Shown here: in pieces, positions 40,796 through 46,906 of the stretch
How the letters are laid out: each line of letters starts with the position of its first letter
How positions within the stretch are numbered: position 1 is the first letter of the stretch
Program-made: the position numbers and the translations under genes
IMG/VR virus record: IMGVR_UViG_3300022932_000005
Span: 1 to 46,906 of that record
Direction: 5' to 3' (one strand)
Source of the DNA: a virus
Length of the DNA: 46,906 nucleotides
Notes under the pieces: model-generated
The model's database searches: none
Seen by the model: the letters and a program-made list of their open reading frames with translations, nothing else
What the model was told of the DNA's origin: nothing

Positions 40796-40803
40796 CAAAC
40801 CCT

Positions 40804-40823
40804 GGGGCCTTCGGGCTCCGTTT
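40804..40823 (+). terminator. Hairpin after the sheath gene
   Basis: GGGGCC, loop TTCG, GGCTCC (40804-40819) then GTTT. Weak U-run. Likely a partial terminator or RNA stabiliser. Confidence 0.6.
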
Positions 40824-40839
40824 AATGGAGTAAAATAAA

Positions 40840-41301
40840 ATGCCCGATATCTCAGGTTTTGGTATACAGGTACAAGTTAAAGCAAGCAATACATTCCCGA
40901 GCGGATTCACTCTCTCGCAGTTTGCGGATGACGCCGACCCGTTCGACTTGCCGAGCCAACAAATAGCAGATAAAGCTATGGGCTTAAATGGCGACCTGAT
41001 TACCTGGTCGAAAGCGAACCCGCTTAATATTACGCTTAACGTCCTGCCGAATACGGACGACGATAAGAACATGAGTATTTTGCTCGAGGCGAATCGCGTC
41101 GGCAAAGGTAAGACCAGCGCCCGCGACGAGGTAACTATCGTAGCGGTATACCCTGACGGCGCCGTACTGACGCTATCCAAAGGCGTGATTACCGACGGTA
41201 TCCCCGGTAACTCTGTCGCCAGCGCCGGCCGCATGAAAACCAAGGCCTACCAGTTCTCATTCGAAAATAAGACCGATACCCGTAGCCAAGCTACAGCTTA
41301 A
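40840..41301 (+). CDS. Tail tube protein
   Basis: A 153-aa protein following the sheath, as tube genes do. Beta-rich with [28 protein letters not shown] and a conserved [11 protein letters not shown] near the end. Forms the inner tube through which DNA passes. A strong hairpin follows, in line with high expression. Confidence 0.85.
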   Translation: MPDISGFGIQVQVKASNTFPSGFTLSQFADDADPFDLPSQQIADKAMGLNGDLITWSKANPLNITLNVLPNTDDDKNMSILLEANRVGKGKTSARDEVTIVAVYPDGAVLTLSKGVITDGIPGNSVASAGRMKTKAYQFSFENKTDTRSQATA

Positions 41302-41306
41302 CCGTT

Positions 41307-41330
41307 CGAGGACCCGAAGGTCCTCGCTTT
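41307..41330 (+). terminator. Hairpin after the tail tube gene
   Basis: CGAGGACC, loop CGAA, GGTCCTCG (41307-41326) then CTTT. Eight perfect pairs with a GNRA-like turn. Probably lowers transcription into the chaperone and tape measure genes. Confidence 0.72.
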
Positions 41331-41344
41331 AGAAGGATTTTATT

Positions 41345-41803
41345 ATGGCCCTGCTCGAACCGAAAACCGTACCTATCGCCCTGCCTGACGGGACGACAAA
41401 AGACTACATTCTCTCAAAGTTTCCGGCAGTAGCAGGCCGCGAGATTATCGCAAAGTACCCCGTATCGAACATGCCGAAGTTGGGCGACTATGCCGTCAGC
41501 GAGGAGACCATGCTTAAATTGATGGCGTTCGTAGCGGTACCCGTGGGCGATACCGAGCAGACGCTTTCTACCCGCGCACTGGTCGATAACCACGTACATA
41601 GCTGGGAGACCCTGGCGCGTATCGAGCTGGCGATGATGGAGTACAACTGCAGTTTTTTCGCGAGCGGGCGAATCTCGACTTTCTTCGACGGTATCGCCCA
41701 GAAGCTCCCTCAGTTGATTTCGCAAACGTTGACCAATTTATCGGCGCAATCGTCTCAGCGGACAAAGCAAAGCTCCACGAACTCAAAACAATCTACACCT
41801 TAG
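41345..41803 (+). CDS. Tail assembly chaperone, unshifted form
   Basis: A 152-aa protein located between tube and tape measure, where the paired tail assembly chaperones lie. N-terminal P-I-A-L-P-D-G-T and I-I-A-K-Y-P-V, a helical core with W-E-T-L-A-R-I-E-L-A-M-M-E-Y-N, then a low-complexity Ser/Gln/Thr ending. That ending is where a second frame takes over by -1 frameshift. Such proteins bind the tape measure protein during tail assembly. Confidence 0.82.
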   Translation: MALLEPKTVPIALPDGTTKDYILSKFPAVAGREIIAKYPVSNMPKLGDYAVSEETMLKLMAFVAVPVGDTEQTLSTRALVDNHVHSWETLARIELAMMEYNCSFFASGRISTFFDGIAQKLPQLISQTLTNLSAQSSQRTKQSSTNSKQSTP

Positions 41804-41892
41804 AAGAAGCGTTCGACCTTTGGGAGATTGTAGTAATCACGCGGTATAATGAACACCTTGCTATAGAACATTCAAAAACGAAAGGGAAGTAG
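41345..41892 (+). CDS. Tail assembly chaperone, predicted -1 frameshift fusion
   Basis: Reading slips back one base at 41653-41659 and continues in the other frame to TAG at 41890-41892, giving about 182 aa. The new end contains A-K-L-H-E-L-K-T-I-Y-T-L-E-E-A-F-D-L-W-E and R-Y-N-E-H-L-A-I-E-H, which look like real protein and like frameshifted chaperone endings. The -1 frame is open for all 77 codons. It stops two bases before the tape measure start. Confidence 0.75.
41653..41659 (+). other. Slippery heptamer TTTTTTC
   Basis: The frame here is T TTT TTC, the X-XXY-YYZ form for -1 slippage. P2-type tail chaperone genes use a similar T-run. It is the only good heptamer I see where both frames are open. 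Confidence 0.7.
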
Positions 41893-41893
41893 A

Positions 41894-43402
41894 GTGGCCT
41901 CGATACTTGAAACCTTTTTAATCTTATTCGAATCCGACGCGGACGACGTAGACAAAGGCGCGCGTAAGGCCGACCAGTCCACGAAGAAGCTCGAAGACAC
42001 CCTCAAAAATACCGACAAAGCCGCCAGCAGTGCGGGCGATTCATTTATTAAAATGGTTTCGTCTGCCACCGGTGCGCTAACGTCGCTCCTTTCTGTCGGC
42101 GCTGTAACCGCTGCCGTCCTAAATCAAGCCAATGTTAACGACGACCTCAACGACTTCACCGAACGGCTAGGCGTGAATATCGAGGAGGTCGGCGCCTGGG
42201 GCGAAGCTGTCGCTATGTCCGGAGGGACTGCGCTCGGCTTCCAGGGTACGCTCGATAGCTTGACCGAATCGTTCGCTATGTTTGCCGTAAAAGGTAGCTC
42301 CCGCAACGCCGCGTTCTTTAAAGAGCTGGGTGTCGATATGGTAGACGCGAACGGCAAGGCGCGGGACGTCATGGATGTACTGCCTGAGCTGGCCGGCGCA
42401 TTCGAAGGCCTCAGCCGGCAGGACTCCTCCGCGCTGGGTAAGAAAATCGGGCTAGACCAGGGGACTATCTCGCTCCTGCAGCAAGGTCGCCGCGAAGTCG
42501 AGGCTCAGATAGCCCTGCAGAAAGAGCTCGGCGTCACTAGCAAAAAAGACGCTGAGATAGCCGCGGCGTTCAATGACGAATACGACAAAACCAGCCACGT
42601 GTTCCGCTCTTTATTTACGGCGATAGGCTCGGCGGTTTTGCCGGCGTTAACTACGCTGTTCGGCTGGGTCGGCAAATTCGGTACGTTCCTCGCAAAGCAT
42701 AGTGACTTTGTTATTGGGTTATTAATTGCCCTGGGCGCTGCTGTCCTAGTCTATGCCGTACCGCCTTTCCTGACGCTTGCTGCCTCTGTTATTGCCGCTT
42801 TCGCTCCCTTCCTATTGATGGGGGCTTTAATCGCCGGCCTGGCGCTCGCATTCGCGCTTGCGTACGACGACATCATGAACTTCATAGACGGCAACGACTC
42901 GTTTATCGGGCAGATGGCCGAGAAGTACCCTATCGTCGCGTCGCTGATTGAGGGTATTAAAGCTGCGTTTATCGGGTTAGGGGACGCGCTGGCCGGCGTC
43001 GGGGGTTTCGTAGTAAGCGTATTCGACGGTATCATCGCCTCGGTAAGCGCGGCCATTGAATTTATCATGAATGCTATCGAGATGGTCATAGGCGCGTACG
43101 GCAAGGTTAAGGACTTTGTCGTCGGCGGTACCGATGGCGGCGAGGCCCGCACCCGGGCGAACATAGCGAACGGTAAATCGTCGCTAAGCGTGGCCGCCTC
43201 GACCCCTATCGCCTCGCAGACCTCTAACTCGATATCGAACTCTAACCGCTCCGCGAATCGCTCGCAGTCGGTCGTTACCGGCCCTATTACGGTTAATACC
43301 CAGGCGAAAGATGGCGAGGGCGTAGCAGGCGCGCTAGGCAAAGGCCTGGGCTCGCAGATTAAGCAGGCCGCCGATACATTCGACGACGGGGTAGCCGCAT
43401 AA
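41894..43402 (+). CDS. Tape measure protein
   Basis: A 502-aa protein, GTG start. N-terminal helical coiled-coil region (residues 20-50), then long helices. A strongly hydrophobic stretch lies at about 274-328 and a second at about 365-395. The Ser/Asn-rich C-terminus ends in a short helix. Sets tail length and helps DNA enter the cell. The short length implies a short tail, by the usual rule of about 0.15 nm per residue. Confidence 0.88.
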   Translation: MASILETFLILFESDADDVDKGARKADQSTKKLEDTLKNTDKAASSAGDSFIKMVSSATGALTSLLSVGAVTAAVLNQANVNDDLNDFTERLGVNIEEVGAWGEAVAMSGGTALGFQGTLDSLTESFAMFAVKGSSRNAAFFKELGVDMVDANGKARDVMDVLPELAGAFEGLSRQDSSALGKKIGLDQGTISLLQQGRREVEAQIALQKELGVTSKKDAEIAAAFNDEYDKTSHVFRSLFTAIGSAVLPALTTLFGWVGKFGTFLAKHSDFVIGLLIALGAAVLVYAVPPFLTLAASVIAAFAPFLLMGALIAGLALAFALAYDDIMNFIDGNDSFIGQMAEKYPIVASLIEGIKAAFIGLGDALAGVGGFVVSVFDGIIASVSAAIEFIMNAIEMVIGAYGKVKDFVVGGTDGGEARTRANIANGKSSLSVAASTPIASQTSNSISNSNRSANRSQSVVTGPITVNTQAKDGEGVAGALGKGLGSQIKQAADTFDDGVAA

Positions 43403-43917
43403 TGGATACCTCTGCAGCCGTAGACGTAGTCGGGGTATTTGACCAGAATTTTAACCAGTTGTTCGCCCTCGCGCGGCCGCTTAAAGCTGCCGTCAAAGAG
43501 GACGGTAAATTAATGGAGCATCCTCTCGAGACAGGGGCCTCCATAATCGACCACCGTATTACCCTGCCAGTCGAGATTGACCTCTCCCTTATCATGACTC
43601 GCGGCGAGTATCGCGACGTCTACCAGCGTATCCGCCAGGCGTTCCGTAACGGCGACCTCATGACAGTACAGACTAAAACCGGCACCTACGAGAATATGGT
43701 TATATCGGCCTGCCCTCATGACGAGGACCCGGAGCTATACGATACTATCTCGATGGGCTTAAAGCTGGTCGAGGCGCAATTCGTCCAGGCGCAATTCGGC
43801 AAGCTGACGCTAGCCAAGGTACGGAACCCGTCGAACGCGTCTACCGTAGACAAGGGCCAGCAACAACCGACCACGTCAACGCGACGCGGCTCTATCTTGT
43901 TTGGGGTATTCAATTGA
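43402..43917 (+). CDS. Dit-like distal tail/baseplate protein
   Basis: A 171-aa protein. F-A-L-A-R-P-L-K-A-A-V-K-E, M-E-H-P-L-E-T-G-A-S-I-I-D-H-R and R-I-R-Q-A-F-R-N-G-D match the Dit-like N-terminal domain seen in small-baseplate myoviruses. It starts the baseplate group immediately after the tape measure stop. Confidence 0.72.
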   Translation: MDTSAAVDVVGVFDQNFNQLFALARPLKAAVKEDGKLMEHPLETGASIIDHRITLPVEIDLSLIMTRGEYRDVYQRIRQAFRNGDLMTVQTKTGTYENMVISACPHDEDPELYDTISMGLKLVEAQFVQAQFGKLTLAKVRNPSNASTVDKGQQQPTTSTRRGSILFGVFN

Positions 43918-44225
43918 TAGATATACAGCTCGACCCTGTCCCGAATCAAACCGTCGGTATTCGTCTCGAGGACGAACTCTACTCGCTGACGATTAAAGAG
44001 ACGGCCGGCGTAATGTCAGTCGATATCAAGCGCGCCGACGTCTACATACTGCGGGGCGTTCGAATCGTGGCCGGTACGCCCTTGCTGCCTTATCGGTATC
44101 TCGAGATAGGTAACTTCGTACTGCTCACCGAGAACGAAGAGCTGCCGGAGTATCCCCTGTTCGGCGTCTCGCAAAGCCTGGTCTACGTAACAGCAGCGGA
44201 GATAGAGGCGCTCCGTAATGAATGA
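43914..44225 (+). CDS. Baseplate plug protein (Pam3 gp18-like)
   Basis: A 103-aa protein with an apparent TTG start in an overlap with the Dit-like gene. P-V-P-N-Q-T-V-G-I-R-L near the start, Y-I-L-R-G-V-R-I, E-I-G-N-F-V-L-L and P-E-Y-P-L-F-G fit the baseplate plug family described in cyanophage Pam3. Closes the central channel below the tape measure. Confidence 0.72.
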   Translation: MIDIQLDPVPNQTVGIRLEDELYSLTIKETAGVMSVDIKRADVYILRGVRIVAGTPLLPYRYLEIGNFVLLTENEELPEYPLFGVSQSLVYVTAAEIEALRNE

Positions 44226-45042
44226 GCTCGACCCCCGCCTAGTACGCGTCTCGGTTGAGGTAAACGGCCAGTTAAAGAGCTACGACGGCCTGGCGCTGGT
44301 CGCTACCGGTACGAAATACGCGAACGCTAACCAGAATGAATGCCAGGTTACGCTCACGAATTTGGACGAGGCTACCCGTAACTACATACTAACCGAAACC
44401 AGCCCGTTCAACGCAAATAAAACCCCCAAAAAGTTTATCGTCGAGGCTGGCCGCGTATCGTACGGACTGACTAAGATATATGAGGGGACTATCGCCAGCG
44501 CCACGCCCTCCCAGCCGCCTGATATAGCGGTCACGATAAAGGCTCTTACCGCGAACGATAAGAAGGGCGAGGTCGTAGCGCGCTCGCAGCCCGGCCAAGC
44601 GTCATTAAAAAAGATATCTGGACAGGTCGCTAAGGACCTGGGCGCGACGTTACGCTTCGAGGCGGACGATAAACAGATAGGAAACTACAATTACACCGGC
44701 GGCGCGCTGAAACAGGTAGACGCCCTGGGCGAAACCGGCACTGTGGACGCCTATGTAGACGACGGGGTACTGGTCGTAAAGAACTCGAGCCAGGCGTTAG
44801 CCGGGGAAGTGCGTATTCTTAACATAGATACCGGGCTTATCGGCATCCCCGAGGTGACGGAACACGGTGTTAAGGTGACGTACCTTCTCGATAATACGTC
44901 TAAACTTGGCGGTACCCTGCGTATCCAGAGTAAAATCTATCCGGCTATCGACGGCGACTATATAATCTATAAGCTCGGCTTCAATATTACGAACCGGGAT
45001 ACCCCTTTTTACTGGATTGCGGAGGCTAAACGTAGTGGTTGA
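44218..45042 (+). CDS. Baseplate hub protein (gp27-like)
   Basis: A 274-aa protein in the hub position. N-terminal N-E-C-Q-V-T-L-T-N-L, I-Y-E-G-T-I-A-S-A near residue 88-96, and beta-rich C-terminus. Gene order (Dit, plug, hub, spike) agrees with hub function. Recognition is by pattern and place. It overlaps both neighbours by eight bases. Confidence 0.75.
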   Translation: MNELDPRLVRVSVEVNGQLKSYDGLALVATGTKYANANQNECQVTLTNLDEATRNYILTETSPFNANKTPKKFIVEAGRVSYGLTKIYEGTIASATPSQPPDIAVTIKALTANDKKGEVVARSQPGQASLKKISGQVAKDLGATLRFEADDKQIGNYNYTGGALKQVDALGETGTVDAYVDDGVLVVKNSSQALAGEVRILNIDTGLIGIPEVTEHGVKVTYLLDNTSKLGGTLRIQSKIYPAIDGDYIIYKLGFNITNRDTPFYWIAEAKRSG

Positions 45043-45745
45043 TATCGCAAAGCCATCGCAGGACCCCGCTAACGACGATAGTATTACTGGATTACTGCGC
45101 CAGGTATTCGGTAAGATGATGCAGGACGTAAACGGCATGCTCCCCGCGCGTGTAGTGGCGTTTAATGGTGACCGGAATAACCCCCGCGTCACCGTTGAGC
45201 CGCTGATTATGCTTGTCACGACGGAGAATAAGCAGGTCACGCGCGCTCAGATTGCCAGTATCCCGGTTTTCCAGTTCGGCGCCGGCGGTATGATGCTCTC
45301 TTTCCCGATTAAAACTGGTGACTTAGGTTGGATAAAAGCGAACGACCGCGATATTTCGGTATTCCTGCAGGGCCATAAGAAGAGCCGGCCGCAGACGTTC
45401 CGCAAAAATAACTTCGCTGACGCTGTTTTCTTTCCTGATAGTATGCGGGGGTATTCGATAAACGCCGAGGACGAAGAGAATACAGTCCTGCAGACGGCGG
45501 ACGGCTCGAGTCGTCTCGCAGTATGGCTACAGTTCCTCAAAATAACTGCGCTTCGGGGCCTGGGGATTAACGTACAGCCTAACGCGAACGCGATATTCGA
45601 TATGGCGAGCACGACGAAAGCTAGTTTACCGTGGCCGCGTATGTCTCTCGCTCAGCGTAACGCTATCCCGGCGCCGGTCGAAGGAATGGCGGTATGGGTT
45701 ATCGGCGTAGGGCTATCAACATTTAACGGGATAATCTGGTCGTGA
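45035..45745 (+). CDS. Baseplate spike/puncturing protein, Gp138-like
   Basis: A 236-aa protein. I chose the GTG at 45035 because GGAGG lies nine bases upstream. A TTG at 45017 is possible. R-V-V-A-F-N-G-D-R-N-N-P-R-V-T-V-E-P-L, P-I-K-T-G-D-L-G-W and F-x-D-A-V-F-F-P match the Gp138 N-terminal family, an OB-fold spike base. The C-terminus lacks the usual metal-binding tip and instead ends in a Trp-rich module. Confidence 0.8.
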   Translation: MVDIAKPSQDPANDDSITGLLRQVFGKMMQDVNGMLPARVVAFNGDRNNPRVTVEPLIMLVTTENKQVTRAQIASIPVFQFGAGGMMLSFPIKTGDLGWIKANDRDISVFLQGHKKSRPQTFRKNNFADAVFFPDSMRGYSINAEDEENTVLQTADGSSRLAVWLQFLKITALRGLGINVQPNANAIFDMASTTKASLPWPRMSLAQRNAIPAPVEGMAVWVIGVGLSTFNGIIWS

Positions 45746-46095
45746 CTAAAGTATTTACAGTAGACGAAAATAACGACCTGGTTATCGCCAGCGACGGCAA
45801 ACTCGGGATATCCTCCGGGCTCGAGGCGGTGATGCAGGCCTGCGAGCATGCGGCGTACGCCCAGTTAACCGAGATGGTCCTCGCTGTAGACCAGGGTGTC
45901 CCCAATTTTCAAACGATATGGAACGGCTCGCCGAACGTTACGCAGTTTGAAGCCGCTCTACGCCGCCAGATAATGGCGGTAGCTGACGTCGTCGAGGTCG
46001 TCAGCGTGGTTATCACCGTCGCAAATAATGTTTTATCGTATACTGCTACCATTCGCACGATTTACGGACAGGATGATATCAATGGCCGACTATGA
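45742..46095 (+). CDS. Baseplate wedge protein, gp25/gpW-like (DUF2634-type)
   Basis: A 117-aa protein, GTG start. A-V-M-Q-A-C-E-H-A-A, L-A-V-D-Q-G-V-P-N-F-Q-T-I-W-N-G and L-R-R-Q-I-M-A-V-A-D-V-V-E-V match small wedge proteins that nucleate the sheath. Overlaps the baseplate J gene by 14 bases. Confidence 0.8.
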   Translation: MTKVFTVDENNDLVIASDGKLGISSGLEAVMQACEHAAYAQLTEMVLAVDQGVPNFQTIWNGSPNVTQFEAALRRQIMAVADVVEVVSVVITVANNVLSYTATIRTIYGQDDINGRL

Positions 46096-46906
46096 ATTTA
46101 TCACTACAACGGGCGTAATCGTCCCTGATACTGCGGATATCCTGGCCGACGTCCAGGACGAATACCGTAATGCGCTGGGCCTCGATTTAATCGTAACGCC
46201 TGATACCCCCCAGGGCGTTTTAATCACTGCTGAGACGCTCGCGCGTGACGCGGTAGTACGTAATAACGCGGCCCTCGCTAACCAGATTAATCCGAACCTG
46301 GCCGGCGGTATATTCCTCGACGCCATTATGGCGCTAACCGGTACCCAGCGCGACGTCGCTACTCCCTCCACGGTAACGGCCACGCTTGCGGGCGTACCGG
46401 GAACGACGATACCTGCAGGCGTACGGGCGGCTACGGCAGCCGGTGACGAGTTCGAGCTGACTACGGCCGTCTTATTGCCTGCCGGCGGCACCATAGAGGG
46501 GCTATTCCAGTCGGTCGAGCTCGGACCTATCCCCGCTATCGCAGCAGCGCTTAACGTTATCGTAGACGGCGTCCTCGGCTGGGAGACCGTAACGAATATG
46601 GTCGGCGCGGTATTGGGCAGCGAGACTCAAAGCGACCAAGGTGCGCGCATGTACCGAAAGAATACCCTCGCGCTGCAGGGCGTCAGCCTGGCCGAAGCGA
46701 TTACCTCCGAGCTGTACGCAATCGAGGGCGTTAGGAGCCTGACGTTTCGCGAGAACGTAACGAACGGGGCGCTCGTTATCGACGGTATTAACTTGGTCGC
46801 GCACTCTATCTGGGCCTGCGTAGACGGCGGTACCGACCTCGCGGTCGCCCAGGCGATACGTCGCGCAAAGAGTGCAGGCGCAAACTATAACGGCGCGGTC
46901 GTCGTA
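46082..46906 (+). CDS. Baseplate J-like protein, N-terminal part (continues at 1-496)
   Basis: The first 275 codons of the 397-aa baseplate J-like protein. T-P-D-T-P-Q-G-V-L-I near residue 39-48, R-D-V-A-T-P-S-T-V-T-A-T-L near 89-101, G-E-F/D-E-F-E-L-T-T type strand, and R-M-Y-R-K-N-T-L-A-L-Q-G near 191-202 are the family pattern. The frame ends exactly at the last base of the window and resumes at base 128. Together with the gp25-like and DUF2612 genes it forms the wedge operon. Confidence 0.88.
   Translation, partial: MADYEFITTTGVIVPDTADILADVQDEYRNALGLDLIVTPDTPQGVLITAETLARDAVVRNNAALANQINPNLAGGIFLDAIMALTGTQRDVATPSTVTATLAGVPGTTIPAGVRAATAAGDEFELTTAVLLPAGGTIEGLFQSVELGPIPAIAAALNVIVDGVLGWETVTNMVGAVLGSETQSDQGARMYRKNTLALQGVSLAEAITSELYAIEGVRSLTFRENVTNGALVIDGINLVAHSIWACVDGGTDLAVAQAIRRAKSAGANYNGAVVV
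46780..46906. repeat. Terminal overlap, right copy
   Basis: Identical to positions 1-127. See the left copy. Evidence that the contig closes as a circle. Confidence 0.93.

Noticed and set aside
42751-43341. A 196-aa - strand frame opposite the tape measure gene
   Set aside because: Mirrors hydrophobic helices of the tape measure. No supporting signal.
1-46906. tRNA, integrase and attachment sites
   Set aside because: No cloverleaf, recombinase motif or att-like core was seen. Absence by eye is not proof for tRNAs.

Overview
This window is one complete, circularly closed genome of a tailed double-stranded DNA phage with a contractile tail (myovirus morphotype). The first 127 bases reappear exactly as the last 127 bases (1-127 = 46780-46906), so the linear window is a circle of 46,779 bp cut inside the baseplate J gene. 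The overlap joins that gene in frame, which makes it look like an assembly overlap and not a true end. I see no integrase, excisionase, partition gene, rRNA, tRNA or CRISPR array, so a virulent phage with circularly permuted DNA is the simplest reading. From memory, the gene order and families (DUF2612 tail gene, DUF3383 sheath, DUF1073 portal, DUF2213 protease, DUF2184 capsid, family A polymerase, PAPS-reductase-like gene, DUF2800 nuclease) resemble the Bcep781/Naesvirus-type phages. The host is not named by the sequence. A close lambda R-type endolysin and near-total loss of GATC suggest a Gram-negative, probably gammaproteobacterial, host.

Layout. (1) 28.5 kb rightward through the junction to 7.68 kb: late genes on the + strand. 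The order is terminase, portal, head morphogenesis, Nudix-protease-scaffold, cement, capsid, neck, sheath, tube, frameshifted tail chaperones, tape measure, baseplate hub/spike/wedge, baseplate J, DUF2612, fibres, lysis cassette, and a large esterase-type tailspike. (2) 7.74-15.6 kb, - strand: DNA polymerase, SSB-like protein, Cas4/AddB-like nuclease, DUF1643 and several very small genes. (3) 15.7-23.45 kb, + strand: PP-loop ATPase, SF2 helicase, Nmad5-like protein, VRR-NUC nuclease, adenine-type DNA methyltransferase, a mini TetR-type regulator and a primase-helicase. (4) 23.6-26.95 kb, + strand: fourteen tiny, tightly coupled genes of unknown function. (5) 27.0-28.4 kb: an exported small protein with its own terminator, a nucleotidyltransferase-like gene, a zinc protein, and an AT-rich repeat-bearing stretch in front of the terminase.

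The early genes appear wired together by one 14-bp operator (consensus TGACTGNNCAGTCA). It overlaps the -35 box (TTGACT) of promoters at 8.35, 13.2, 15.65 (a divergent pair), 20.7 and 23.6 kb. The phage encodes a truncated TetR-family DNA-binding protein right behind one of these operators, so a self-controlled phage-wide regulon is the most economical reading.

Other points: only two GATC sites in 46.8 kb by eye; a scaffold protein probably translated from an internal start inside a Nudix-DUF2213 fusion gene; a TTTTTTC -1 frameshift in the tail chaperone gene; 10-bp phased repeats upstream of terS; and a possible DNA or nucleotide modification neighbourhood. All family names come from recognising motifs by eye. 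No database search was run.
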